From positions 508,501 to 572,500 of the forward strand of contig JAPWGK010000009.1 of the NCBI GenBank assembly GCA_029641185.1: a stretch of DNA of 64,000 nt, given 5' to 3'. The stretch comes from Pseudofabraea citricarpa (lineage: Eukaryota; Ascomycota; Leotiomycetes; Helotiales; Dermateaceae). The position numbers and the translations under genes were made by a program. The notes beneath the pieces were generated by a model. It had not been told where the DNA came from and did no database searches. It worked only from the letters and a program-made list of their open reading frames with translations. Below are positions 44,176-55,899 of the stretch, piece after piece (within the stretch, counting starts at the first letter, position 1; every line of letters starts with the position of its first letter).

Positions 44176-46642
44176 ATGGCGCTATTAACACGAGATGATT
44201 CACCTACCAGCATTACACCGCCACTGTCACAGGCAGGCGGTTATGTTGTCGTTGTAGTTATCGGGCTTGTTTTTGCATTCAGTAAGTTACTCAGTCGAGG
44301 TTTATTTCCATCGCAATAGCCATTTAGCTGACAGTTCTTCAGCAATGGTCTTCGTAACTCGGGTTCTCAAGAAAACCGCAGGCGAGGATAACTCAAAGAC
44401 AGAGATGTATTTTCACGTTGCTAGTTCTCTATTCTTTTAGAGAAAGATTTAACTTATATTTTCTAGGTTCATGACGGCGAATCGAAGTGTGCGGACAGGC
44501 CTGACTGCATCAGCTGTGATTTCGGTATGGTTCTGCTCGCATCATCATCGAACGTTTCTAATGTCAATTTTCTTTTAGTCTTGGCTCTGGAGTACCGCTA
44601 TGCTAGGGTCTTCACTTGTTGGCTATAGCTATGGTGTTTCTGGGCCATTTTGGTTTGCTGCAGGATGTAGTCCGATGATCGTGTTCTTCGCACTGCTCGG
44701 CATTTCTTGTAAATTGAAGATCCCAGAAGCCCATACACTTCTAGAGATTGTCAGAATTCGCTATGGTAGGAAACTCCCCTAATTGTGTCCTCTAATTGTG
44801 ACATCAAACATTTTACTAAATACAAATTCAGGCACAATCGCTCACTTAGTATTCATGTTTTTATGCCTAGTCAATAACCTGTTCGCGGTGGCTAATATGC
44901 TGCTTGGTGCTTCGGCAGCAATTTCAGCTTTGACGGGAATGCATATCATTGCAGCTACATTTTTACTTCCCGTTGGTGTGGTCGTATATACTTTCGTTGG
45001 TGGAATCAAGGCAACGTACAACTAATTCCTTGAGTTTTTACTGTGTTTGAAACTAAAAATTTCCTAGATTCCTTACCGACTACATACATACATTTGTGAT
45101 CTTAATAATTTGTTGCTTCTTCAGTGTAAAAGCTTTTACAATACCCGAGATCGGCTCAGTCGGGAATCTGTATGATCTTGTCGTCTCAGCATCCTCAAAA
45201 GCCCCGATATCAGGAAACCTGCATGGGAGTTATATGACTATGACATCTACGGGTGGGATATTCTTCGGCATTATTCACATCACAACCAATTTTGGGCTGG
45301 TGATAATGGATACCGGATTCTTCGTTAAGGCATTCGCAGCATCCCCCAGAGCGGTGGTGCCTGGATACGTTATAGGCGGCGTCGCATATTTTTCCATCCC
45401 TTGGGCCTTAGGGACGCTGATGTCAAGTGTGGCATGGGGCCTTCAAGATCAACCAATTTGGCCAACATATCCGCGAGCCATGTCACCCCAAGAAGTCAGT
45501 TCCGGACTCGTGTTGCCCTATGCAGCAATTGCAATTGCAGGAAAGGGTGGAGCTATTGCAGTTCTGCTTATCACATTTATGGCTGTCACTTCAACCTTGT
45601 CAGCACAGATTATTGCTGTTTCGTCGATTATTAGTTTCGACATCTATAGATGCTATTATAACCCAAATGCGACAGATAGAGATGTGATTCGATGGAGTCA
45701 TTATGGAGTTATCATATTTGCTATTATAGCTGCGGCCTTTAGTACTATGCTGCATTACGTTGGTGTTGATTTGGGGTGGACTTTATACATGCTTGGTATG
45801 TACCGAGCCTTTTTGTTATTTACAGTACTGATAAGTGATTTAGGTGTAGTAACCTGCCCGGGAATATTCCCTACAGTGTTCACGATCCTATGGAGGCAGC
45901 AAAGTAAACCAGCTGCCATAATTGCTCCTTTATTAGGCATGGCAACTGGAATTTCCATCTGGTTAGGAAGTGCCAAAGCTCTCCATGGTACGGTAACCAT
46001 TGCATCAACAGGGCAATTATTACCGTGCATGTACGGTTGCCTCGCATCTACTTTCTCGCCATTACCATATTCCCTTATCATAACTCTGTTCAAGCCTCAA
46101 AATTTCGACTGGAATGACTTTTTAAATGAGAAGTTAGCATTTGCCGACACTGCGACGGATGTTATTGTGTCTGATGATCAGGCAAATTCCGACATAACTG
46201 ACGAACCGAAGGATCGAAGCGATCCACGATGGCTCCCTTATATGCGACGTTGGACAAAGATTGCAGCAATATGGAGCGCGGCGACTTTCTTGGGGCATTT
46301 TGTGCTCTGGCCATTACCAATGTACGCAGCAAAATTCACATTTACTAAGAATGTAAGTTTTTCCACCCTCTTTTATGCATCTTGTTAATAACTGTATAGT
46401 TTTACTCCGCATGGCTGGTGATATCAATCATTTGGCTTTGGGGGACTTTGTTCGTTGCGGGATTCTTCCCTATCATTGATGGCCGCCATCAAATCCTCAC
46501 TATCTTTAAGGGTCTTCGAAATGGTACTGGTTCCAAGCTAAACAACACTGAAGGTACAGTGGAAAGTGGTGCAGGTTCCGGCAGCGATTCTTCAAAAGGA
46601 GGTGCGGTTTTCTTTACTCCTACAGTCATTTCTGAGAAGTGA
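44176..46642 (+). CDS. Sodium:solute symporter family transporter (urea/DUR3-like)
   Basis: Eight exons: 44176-44281, 44343-44406, 44467-44524, 44579-44765, 44832-45015, 45068-45795, 45844-46352, 46400-46642; 692 aa, matching the usual 650-700 aa of fungal urea/polyamine active transporters. Diagnostic pieces are NRSVRTGLTASAVISSWLWSTAMLGSS, HTLLEIVRIRYG, VNNLFAVANMLLGASAAI, GGIKATFLTDYIHTFVI and LGVVTCPGIFPTVFTILWR. About 14-15 membrane helices can be read. The intron at 45796-45843 is 48 nt without a stop, so an unspliced reading hides it; the conserved LGVVTCPG junction supports removal. It is probably a plasma-membrane importer of urea or a related nitrogen compound. It is head-to-head with the monooxygenase, suggesting use of a nitrogenous substrate. 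Confidence 0.88.
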
Positions 46643-48627
46643 TATACGGTCAATCAAGGGAGGAAATTCGAGATACCGAATGTACTCTGCATCAGCGAAG
46701 ACCAAGTTATTTGAGATTATACACGAGTTGTTTAAACGTACAGGAGAGTTTTGTATTGTAATTAAGATGGCAATAAGAGGAGAGACAGAGGAAGCATTTC
46801 TTGACATTCAATTAGAATCAGTACTTTTACAAATTCGTAGCTCTACTTCTAGAATTTTATTTGCTTTTTTTTGTCATGCAATGAATTCAAGAGACCTGCA
46901 TGCACTGTCTTACCGTCAAATTTAAATTTATAACAAAGAAACCGAGCTGAGCTTTCAAACCCTGACTCCGGCTCTCTTTCGCCCAAACAATTCCCTGTTC
47001 CTTCACGGGCAATTAAGAATCGGTACTAGCCAAGACCTATATTAACTTCGAATTGAATCCAACATTTCTGCCCAAACAAATAATATAAGTTGATACATCG
47101 TTCAAGGGGCTGATTAACCTGGTCCTTAACATACTAAAAGGCCCTGAGGTTTATACGTTAGGCATCGATATCTACTAATTGTTTATGATATCGACTTTCC
47201 TAGGTTTCATGGTCTCCGGGTATGATCTCCTTTCCGTAAGCATTCGAGCGGTGTCTTTGTGCCCCTGAATAAGCGCAGTCTTCCTGAAATGTTTCCCCTA
47301 GTCTAACATATGTATCAACACCATCTAAAAGACTTTGCCCGAGTATCAAAACGCGCCTTAAATTATCAATGACATGAAAAGGGTAGTAGATCTTATAGGG
47401 GGGTGGAAAACTGCTCATTTCAGATCAAAAGAACGAATCAGATCTGTATGTGATTCAAGTAACGGAGTTATTAAAATTATAGGAATTGGTAAGCCTTGTG
47501 AGTTATTGAGGGATTTTATCGGTGCAGTTATACCCTCTATGAAGAGGGCAATTCCTGGTTTCTCTTTTCTTCTCAAAAGCTGCACTAAAACCACGAGCTT
47601 TAGAATATAGAAAATTACACTTCCCGATTAGCTTTTAAAAGCTAAGCCGTTAACACTTTCTCCTCTTTTTATTAGGGGGTGGAAATATACCTCTCGCACC
47701 GAACCGGATTTTTCCACGGTATAAACCGTCTGTAAAGGGTTTATATAGACTGCAAACTCACTACACCAAAGCTTTTACAAGATTAACCGACCGCAAGGAG
47801 GCTTTCGGTCTGCTCGGTCGGTTTATTGCTTCTACTAAAAGCATAAGCCTAATTTTCTGCTTGATTGTTTGAGTTAAAATACTTTACTCTTGAATAAGCC
47901 TGAGTCTACTATTATATGACGGGTTGTACCAGATGGGTAGGCTTGGTAGAGAGGACTGTACTCCTGCCAGCTGGGAACGAATACGATGTACGGATGTGTC
48001 CTCGTATTAGAAAAAACAAAAGCCAATATTGACACGACCATAATATTAAAGGCGCACTTACCTGGTGCTGGATTTGTTTCTCTACAATACTCGAATAATT
48101 ATATTTGAGGTATTTGAGTACTGTGGGAGGTTTTCTGACTTAAATTTCAATCTAAAATTCGTTTTTATGGCAGTAACCTATAGAAATACTACTCTTGTGC
48201 AGATGTCCTCTTGCATAGATGCTCGTATTGGGGTGTGCCAATATCGGCCTTTTTTTTTTCTAATACGAAGCGGATGTCCTTGCTAGCGAGCTCACGATTA
48301 AGCGATAGCGATTCATGGGGGGAACGGCTCGTATGCTGTGTTATTTCATTTCTTTCCCTCTTAGAATGCTGACTCGTAGCTTCGATGATCCAGCAGATCC
48401 AATTTGTAAGTCTTGCTTCTTCTTCGAAAATACACAAGTTGAGCGGTAAGAGTACTATAATCTCGGATGTCCGGAATCATGGTGTCTTGATTGCAAAGCT
48501 GTGAATGTTGGGAGATTGCAAACCGGTCTTGTAGTGGTATAACTATACTTGATTTTCAGTCACAATTTACAATGATCAGTCCAACTCACCTCGACTTTTT
48601 TTTTTTTAGCAATTCAAGACCAACAAA
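46643..48627. other. Gene-poor AT-rich region with transposon-like debris
   Basis: Short open frames only. It contains an imperfect hairpin (47771-47842; 9-bp perfect core AACCGACCG/CGGTCGGTT with flanking GCTTTTA/TAAAAGC) and a MITE-like element (47998-48270). The 3' end leads into the promoter of the cupin gene, with a run of 11 T just before it. Confidence 0.5.
47998..48270. mobile_element. MITE-like element with terminal inverted repeats
   Basis: About 273 bp. The left end (48001-48035, CTCGTATTAG then A-rich, then CCAATATTGACAC) is matched by the reverse complement of the right end (48234-48270, starting TTCGTATTAG) over about 35 bp at roughly 85% identity. Direct repeats CGGATGT flank it at 47991-47997 and 48271-48277 and could be a target-site duplication. 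No coding capacity. A 7-bp duplication does not fit Tc1 elements (TA); it is unclassified. Confidence 0.5.
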
Positions 48628-49731
48628 ATGCATCTGCCAACAACAATTGCAGTGTTGAGCTACCTCATTCCCGCAGGCTTGTGCACTTCTCTTTGGCAAG
48701 ACACAACACCCCAAAGCCCTCAACCATACGCCATCAAAAAAAGTCTTGGTATAGCTCTAGTCGGCAGCAACACGACCGTTACTTGCTTCCCGATAACCGG
48801 CAACTCGTCTGGCGATGCCTTTACGCTGATGATCACCATTGGGCCGACGGCGACAGAAGGGCCCAATGCATTCCCACACGTGCACAGGGCGACGTACGAG
48901 ACCTTCTACACATCCAAAGGACGGATACAGATGTGGGGGCAGAACCACGCGGGCTTCATCGCCAACACATCAGATCCGACGACACGCATCATGATGCCCG
49001 GCGACTTCTGCGGCATCCCCAACAACACGATCCACCTGTTCCAGTTCCTGGAGCCCGAGACCCAGCTCACGGCCGTGCTTGTCCCCGGCACCTTCGAGCG
49101 CTTCTTCTTCTCGTCGGCCGTCGCGCAGACGGCTAATGTCACGGGCCCGCTGAACGAGACCGAGCTGGCTCTGTATGACGTCTACCCGCAGCGCAACTTC
49201 ACGCCGCAGTTCGATCTCGTCAACAACAAAGCCGGGCCGGGGAACTGGCATGACGGCCCGAATGATCTCCCCTCAGACGACAAGAACCCCATCTGGGTCG
49301 CGAAGGACTATGGCCCCAAGTGGCTGCATTCGAGAGATGGCGTCTACCAGATTATCTCTCCGCTGCTCGGCTCGCTGCAGACGAGGGAAGTCTTCGCTCA
49401 GGGTACTATCACAATGAGCCAGCAACCAGAAGCCGTACCACCGGCTGTTGTGACAAGCTTGTATGCTACTGCTTTCATGGTGGAGGAAGGCCATCTTGCC
49501 GTCACGGTCGATGGATTCGACACGGCCCATCTTATTGATGGAGACGTGCTCTTTGTGCCCCCAAATACTACCTTTTCTTATCATGCCGAGGCGTATTTTA
49601 CTAAGTTTATGTATGTTAGCGCAGGTAGTGACGGGTTTGATGCAGTGCTCATAGCGGACTCGGTTGAATGGTCTTCGGCGTTTTACCCGCGGGAGGCTCC
49701 GCGAGACAGCAGGAGGGGTTTTAAGATATAA
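48628..49731 (+). CDS. Secreted bicupin dioxygenase, quercetin 2,3-dioxygenase type
   Basis: Intronless 367-aa extracellular metalloenzyme of the fungal quercetinase family, which opens the flavonol C ring and releases CO. A signal peptide is evident (MHLPTTIAVLSYLIPAGLCTS). The N-terminal cupin carries the metal ligands His84, His86, Glu91 (FPHVHRATYETFY) and His136 (NTIHLF). The C-terminal cupin (EEGHLAVTVDGFDTAHLIDGDVLFVPPNTTFSYHAE) has the fold but not the full ligand set, as in known quercetinases. Several N-x-S/T sites suggest glycosylation. It is strikingly GC-rich relative to the AT-rich sequence before it. The likely role is detoxifying or consuming plant flavonols. Confidence 0.85.
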   Translation: MHLPTTIAVLSYLIPAGLCTSLWQDTTPQSPQPYAIKKSLGIALVGSNTTVTCFPITGNSSGDAFTLMITIGPTATEGPNAFPHVHRATYETFYTSKGRIQMWGQNHAGFIANTSDPTTRIMMPGDFCGIPNNTIHLFQFLEPETQLTAVLVPGTFERFFFSSAVAQTANVTGPLNETELALYDVYPQRNFTPQFDLVNNKAGPGNWHDGPNDLPSDDKNPIWVAKDYGPKWLHSRDGVYQIISPLLGSLQTREVFAQGTITMSQQPEAVPPAVVTSLYATAFMVEEGHLAVTVDGFDTAHLIDGDVLFVPPNTTFSYHAEAYFTKFMYVSAGSDGFDAVLIADSVEWSSAFYPREAPRDSRRGFKI

Positions 49732-50649
49732 GAGCCAACATAAAATGACGTCCACGGGCGAATACATGGCATTCTGGCTATTGGTCTATGTATGAGGAGG
49801 GGACTGTTGAGGCACTTTTCTTCTTCTCATAACCAGCTGTATATAGAAAAATGCATGGTATTTCCACGGAAGAGGAAGCCTTTGGCATTTAACAATCAAA
49901 TTTTTTCGAAGGGAGCATTGAGGAAACTATACAAAACCTCTACTCCAATTTGCAAATTGCAGTACTGAAGCGAATGATAAAGTAACAAGAATAAGAATTA
50001 GACAGTAGCTTAGTAATTGCTCTTCGCAACGCTTTCTATCTGCTCTCTGCCGTCGTAAGGTAAGAGTGGGATGCGGATTAGCATTCCCTTCTATTTACGA
50101 GTTTGCCTGGCTGGCCCTCCCAACCTCGCTTCTGCTTGTGTCTCTCTAGTCTTCAAGGGAAATAGCCAACTGAGATCTTCTAGTACGGGCCGTGCTATAG
50201 ATATCAAGGTATAAGTAAGATTGATGTTATTATTCTCAAAAGCAAAAAGTTGTTCTTATTTTTGAAGATCAATCGCCTTTGTTCTCTGAGAGATAGAGCG
50301 AAGGGGCACCGCCAGACTGCCACTCTCCTCGCTTAATCCGACCTCGCGAATTGGATCGCCATTTTCGGATGTACTTAGCTGCTCATTTAATCGAACTAGC
50401 ACGAGCCAGCCAAATGATTTGACAAGTATGAGATGAAAAGTATGAGATGAAGCTTTTGAAGCGGTTCGCTTCGTCTTTAGAGATGTGACTTTTTGAAATG
50501 GACTACTCCTAGGCAGGCGTTCGCACGCAACACCCACACACTTATAGGTACCAAAGCCAAAGGCTCACAAGACATGATTTCATACTCGCTTCATTCATTT
50601 TTACACATGTTCTATATCCATCCTGCCATCCTGGAATTCATCTACCAAC
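49732..50649. other. Intergenic region between convergent genes
   Basis: 918 bp shared by the 3' flanks of the cupin (+) and the FAD oxidoreductase (-). A local ATGAGATGAAAAGT-type short duplication lies near 50430. No gene supported. Confidence 0.5.
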
Positions 50650-51959
50650 CTACAGAACCCCCCTCGGATCCAGACTCCCCACATTCGCACTCTTCGCCTT
50701 ACCATCAAACACAAACTCGCTCATCAGCTTACCAGTCGCACAGCTGTTCTGAATCCCCCAGCAGGTATGGCCCGTCGCCATAAACAAGCCCGGAATGCCA
50801 GTATGCCCAACAAGGGGACCACCACCGGTACTTACACTGGGGAGATAGCAAGCCTGCTTAACCAGGACCTCGCCTTCTCTCAGCGGCGTACTGATCGAAG
50901 ACACGTAATCGATGATATCCTGACACCGGGACTCGTCGCACTCGACGAGATCACTTGATTTCGGTAGCGGGACGAGCGAGTCGCCCTCGCCGCACGCATA
51001 TACTTCTCCATTGGGCCGCGCATACATCTCTGGAGAGACGGTTTTGCCATGTCGGCGCTTTGTTTTGCTGTTCCCGGTGAAGTTGCGAGGCAGGTCGATC
51101 TCGCTGAAGATCGCATATGGCGAGACATCTGCTTTGATGCAGACTGAGTGTGCACGCATGGCATCGATAGGAGCCGCGGGAAAGACGTGACTTGTCCATG
51201 GCCCAGCGGCTAAGATCACATCCGTCGCTGGGATGGTATGGGATTCTGAAGAGGTCTTGTCGGTGTAAGTCACGGATTTGACTCCGGAGGCGTGATCGAT
51301 TGCCGTCACGGACCCAAGGATGACTTTTGCGCCGGCTTCACATGCCAGATCGGCCATAGACGTCGTGAACAGATATGGATGGACCTGAGCTGTTGTTGAA
51401 GGATCTCCCATCTTCGAGTACGACGTCACGCCATCCTCGTCGAACCAATCGAGATCTTTCGGCAGCCCGCGCACGACTTTTTGTTTCTTGCTCTCCAGCT
51501 TGGGCAGCTTCTGCCATTCTTCTTTATTCCCATTCTCGTCGCCGCCGCCGTCGACGACTCGTCGAGTGTGCACTTTTCCGCTCGCGCTCAGTGACCCGCA
51601 GTGTACTGCTCGATACCCCCACCGCTTCTCGCCGCCATGTTCTTGCGCCAGCTCAGCGTGGAGCTTATATGACAACGGGACGATGCATGATGGGTATGCC
51701 CACAGAGCCAGAAGACCACCCGCCTTGCCTGACGCGCCAGAGGCTATGGATTGAGCTTCGAGGATAGTGATTGAGTGGTTTGTAGGAGAGAAGGAGGGGT
51801 GGCGAGTGAGGAAATAAGCTGTAGTGCAGCCAATGATTCCTCCACCTATCCATTCACATAATTAGTATCTCGTGTCCAGCAAACTCTATCGCTTAGAATG
51901 CACAGATACGTACCTACAATGACGATATGTCTCTTCTCGGACGTTGTCGACGAAGCCAT
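50650..51959 (-). CDS. FAD-dependent oxidoreductase, D-amino-acid-oxidase fold (Tda3-like)
   Basis: Two exons (51959-51914, 51845-50650; 68-nt intron), 413 aa. The intron interrupts the dinucleotide-binding motif, and splicing restores HIVIVGGGIIGCTTAYFL (G-x-G-x2-G at 16-21). Later family marks are SGASGKAGGLLA, an FAD-domain VILAAGPWTS, and the C-terminal GHTGIPGLFMATGHTCWGIQNSCATG that closes over FAD. It resembles yeast Tda3 and related DAO-family proteins; the substrate is not established. A ten-residue acidic/Asn insert (GGGDENGNKE) interrupts the middle. It is divergent from glutathione peroxidase across 398 bp. Confidence 0.85.
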
Positions 51960-52357
51960 TCTTATATTGAAGCTTGGATCCCAGCGTGAACTCAGCGTGG
52001 ATCAAGAATTCCAAGAACAGGCCCGTGACATCAGGGTCCTTGGTCAGCAAACGGCAGCAGGACCAATGAGAAGCTTCAGCAAGTTCGCAAGAGCAAAGAG
52101 GGTTCGCGATAAGCCCAAGAGGAGCCCGATAAGGAAAAATGTCAAATCATCAAACCGGGACGAGGTTGAGCCGAGGCATAAAACATCGACGGCCTTCGTT
52201 CCACATTCCTTTTGACAACTCCGTGCGCTGCCGACAAATCAGAAGTTCTAGATCTCAATTGCTTCGTCATGATCGAAACGCACTTACAAAACAAACCTCT
52301 GTACCTGCCAACTGGACAATCGACTCTCTCTTAAAGACCCCCTCTTATTCCTCCCAT
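51960..52357. promoter_or_regulatory. Divergent promoter, FAD oxidoreductase / glutathione peroxidase
   Basis: 398 bp between the starts (593 bp if the shorter GPX start is used). No specific element identified. Confidence 0.4.
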
Positions 52358-53253
52358 ATGCAAGCTTCCAGAACCTCTCTTGTTCTTCGTCTACCTCTTC
52401 GCATCTCCATTTCCAGTTCTCCTCTGAAGAATAAGCATTGCGCTGTACCCAGATCCAGAACCCCTGCCTTTAAATACCCCGCCCTCGCATCCCGAGCTTT
52501 CCATTTCCACTCCCCTCCGCAACAACACCACAACCACCAACAGATACGAACCATGGCTTCTGCTACCGCTTTCTACGATTTCAAGCCCCTCGACAGTATG
52601 AATTCCCTGCGATAGCTCACCTAGACGAAAAAAAGAAACAGAGCTAATTGATGATGTTCGTCTACAGAGAGAGGTCAGCCAGTACCGCTCAGCGAGTACC
52701 AGGGCAAGGTAGTGCTGATCGTGAACACGGCATCCAAGTGCGGATTCACTCCACAGTACGAGGGACTAGAGAAGCTATACAAGAAAGTGTCTGCCGAGCA
52801 CCCAGGTACATACATGCATTGGATTTGTTCCTTCCCAATCCTAGCCGACGACAGGCAGACAGACAGACAGAGAGAACACTACTGACGCGGGAGAGAGCAG
52901 ACTTCATCGTCCTCGGCTTCCCATGCAATCAGTTCGGCGGCCAGGAACCCGGATCCGACGATGATATCCAGTCCTTCTGCCAGCTGAACTACGGCGTCTC
53001 GTTCCCCATCATGGGCAAGACGGACGTCAATGGCGACACGGCCGCCCCGCTCTTCGAGTGGTTGAAGAACGAGCAGCCCGGCCTGCTGGGCATGAAGCGC
53101 GTCAAGTGGAACTTCGAGAAGTGGTTGGTGGGACGCGATGGCAAGGTTAAGGGCAGATGGGCATCGACCACCAAGCCCGAGAGTTTGGAGAAGAACGTCC
53201 TCGAGGCCCTGAACGAGAAGGCGGGATCGGAACCAGTAAAGTTATCAGCATAA
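52358..53253 (+). CDS. gpx3: Glutathione/thioredoxin peroxidase (Gpx3/Hyr1-like)
   Basis: Three exons (52358-52595, 52668-52805, 52901-53253). It reduces H2O2 and lipid peroxides, and its yeast homologue is also a peroxide sensor. The core reads [24 protein letters not shown] with the peroxidatic Cys (39 in the short form), then [14 protein letters not shown] with the second conserved Cys and Gln, and [14 protein letters not shown] with the conserved Trp/Asn. Two starts are plausible: ATG 52358 gives 242 aa with an Arg/Ser-rich, acid-free leader resembling a mitochondrial presequence; ATG 52553 ([10 protein letters not shown]) gives the canonical 177-aa cytosolic form. Dual targeting by start choice is possible. 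Intron 2 contains a CAGA-repeat run. Confidence 0.92.
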
Positions 53254-53353
53254 ACAAGAAAAGTAAATTATCTATGGGTGGTTAATTTGATGAGGATGAG
53301 ATCCAATACAGTGGATTGATTCGATTTGTTTTTTTTGATGGTACACATAGGAA

Positions 53354-54724
53354 CTAAACTAATTCCCATACTCCGCTCTTCTCGACGATGCCGACTTCCC
53401 TCTTCTCGTCTAGTGATCTCCTGCCCGCTTCCAAGATGGCTGTCGTCGCGATGGTGTTCTTCAATGTGGGTAGTCCCCGACCATCGAGCTCTTCCAACGT
53501 AGCTCTCCCCTCTTTGACAGCCGTACATCCATCAACAAATTTCTCAAAACTAACATATCCGTACCCAGTCTGACCATTGAAGTTACCCTCCTCATCAGGA
53601 GCGTATCGCATATAGAAAGGGTTGTACCACATCAACTGACCGATACTATCGTCGGCAACATCATATCCTCTCTTAGCCTGATCGATTCGGATCTCGCCGT
53701 TCTCAGCCATGTAGTGGAAATACTGGTTCGAGTGGACACCAGCTTTCTGTGGCGCAGTCCACGATGCCGTATACACACCGGTCGCTTTCTTGGACGGGTC
53801 GTCTTTCTTCTCCCAGTGCACCAGCAGCGAGATGGTATCTTCTGTAGCGGGATCACAGCCCAGACCGACAGCGGTACCCTTTGAAGCCGAAGCAGAGACC
53901 TTGGTAGGGAAGTAATTCTGCAGCTGCACCATCGACTCGCAGATGTCGACGTGGTGACTATTCAAGTAGTATGAGATATCGGAATCCACGCCAGCCCAGG
54001 CTTTGAACGTCTCGAGCTGAGATTTCGGCTGCGACATATACGAGTAGAAGTAGTTGAAGTCGCCCAGCGACTTGGACTTGAACCGCGCATCCGCGTACGC
54101 TGGGTCGTACCGCTTGTGGTGCTCAATGTACACGAATACTCCGGCTTTCTTGGCGGCAGCCAGTAGGGCCTGGTGATGCTCGAGCGTCTTGACGGCAGGC
54201 TTCGTGATCAAAACGTGGATCTTTCGCTCGATGGCGTACAAAGCGATTGGGTAGTGAGTTGTGTCAGGTGTAAAGATGGTAATGGCGTCTCCTGGAGACA
54301 GTGCATCGATAGCAGTCTTGTATGCTTCGGCATCTCGCTTGTCGTTTGCGGGATACGATTCGAAGGAGGTGTCGAGGCCGTTGTAGACCTGAGTAATATT
54401 CTTGTGGAGATGCTCACCTGGATTGATTCTGATCAGCTCTGGATTTTGGAGATTCGACAGGATTTACTTACGGATTGCGGGATATTTGCTTCCAGATGTC
54501 CCAACCATGCTCAGCTTTCCAACTTTCCCTCGGCGACGGAGGTCGAAAAGTGTCAAGCCAACCACTCCGACTTTCTTGTCAGATCCAGATGCTCCACCAC
54601 CTACAAACCCCGTCGTATACTCTCCTGTGCCCACCATGAGGACATTCAAAGGCCCATTTGTAGCCTTAGTGTCCGGGGCAGAAGCTGTGCCGCCAGCAAC
54701 GGGAACAATTGGTATGGCATCCAT
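53354..54724 (-). CDS. gaaA: D-galacturonate reductase, Gfo/Idh/MocA family (GaaA/GAR2)
   Basis: Two exons (54724-54472, 54417-53354), 438 aa. N-terminal Rossmann fold [18 protein letters not shown]. The Gfo/Idh/MocA signature region [19 protein letters not shown] carries the catalytic Lys-Pro, and [15 protein letters not shown] follows. It reduces pectin-derived D-galacturonate to L-galactonate, the first step of fungal catabolism. The assignment rests on the family plus position: in Aspergillus (gaaA/gaaC) and Botrytis (gar2/lga1) this gene is head-to-head with the aldolase gene found here at 55900. It is convergent with gpx3, only 100 bp apart. Confidence 0.85.
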
Positions 54725-55899
54725 GTTTGCGAGCGAAAAGCAAGCTGCAAGTTTGTATGTGAGAATTGGTTTGAAATTCCTTCTGGGATAGAATTAAACT
54801 AGTCAGAAGCTGCTCAGCCTGGGTTGAAGAGAGAGAAGAGATGGGATTTCAATGGATGTAGCATGTTATGCATCAGTCCGAGTGTACAAGGCGGAGAATA
54901 TGGAGGGGTAGCTTCCGTCACCAGCACAAATCTTCCGGCTTTGAATTGACCCTGACAGCGTCTGGTCTTGGCCTGAACTTGGGGAAGACCCGCTTAATGA
55001 TCGGGTTTGATCACCTGACCGACTCCCCTGCCGATGCCTTCAAACCCCGGAGAGAGTCTAAAAGAGTCTCTCGCTTTGCAGCCCCGCATCCACAGAATTT
55101 CGACGAGATTCAGGCTAATCAGCGCAAGACCAAAGGAACAGAAGCTTGGGGTCCTGCTCACACCCCATGGGCCACACCGTCTGGTCACAACTCGCCTCTC
55201 GCTGGTGGAAATAATTCTTCCGTCGACCAACGACTCAGGCCGTCTCGAATTGGCAACATGCTTCACCCCGCCATGGCTCTACCGTCACGATTCCCACCCC
55301 ACCAAGGCTGCTGCCAGCTCAAGCCCTGCATGTTGAAGAAGTCATCTCAGCATACCGATACAGGCTGTCATCGCAAGATCAACGATTGATCAGCTTGGGC
55401 TGTGCGAAGAATTATCGTGCTTGTCTGGGCATGGCTGTGGATGGCGCAAGCAGAGCTGGCTTTATAACTCTCCCAGAGAAGCAGAAAACACACCACGACG
55501 AGGCTGTTGAGATTACCTAGCCCGAAATACCGAAGCTCATCCTCCAAAAGTGGCGGCAATGGTCTATTCCGAGCAAACCGGAAGAATCTCTTACGCTCCC
55601 AAACCCCCACTACGAATGGAATGCCTTCTCTCAATACAACCAGGGCCGGGTTGCGGGAATTCGTGGGAACTAAGCAGAACCCTTAAGAGTCCAGATCCTC
55701 CCCAGCTTGCTGGCACTGTTACGACTCAAGAGATCTTCCGTCCTTGGGAATTGAATTCTGTGTGTCTCAGACTGTCTTTCATATCTCCTCCTCGCTCTCA
55801 TCTCATCTCGTCTTCGTCTGCCGCCTTGTCTTCTTATATATTATTGTACAGCTGGATTTGCAGTTCACCTCTAATCACCGCCCCATCACTATACACACT
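54725..55899. promoter_or_regulatory. Bidirectional gaaA-gaaC promoter
   Basis: 1,175 bp separate the divergent pathway genes. In related fungi this interval is a shared, galacturonate-inducible promoter. I see no exact match to the GaaR-type element TCCNCCAAT; the closest is TCCTCCAAA at 55540-55548 (one mismatch). A C/T-rich stretch just before 55900 marks the probable gaaC leader. Confidence 0.6.
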
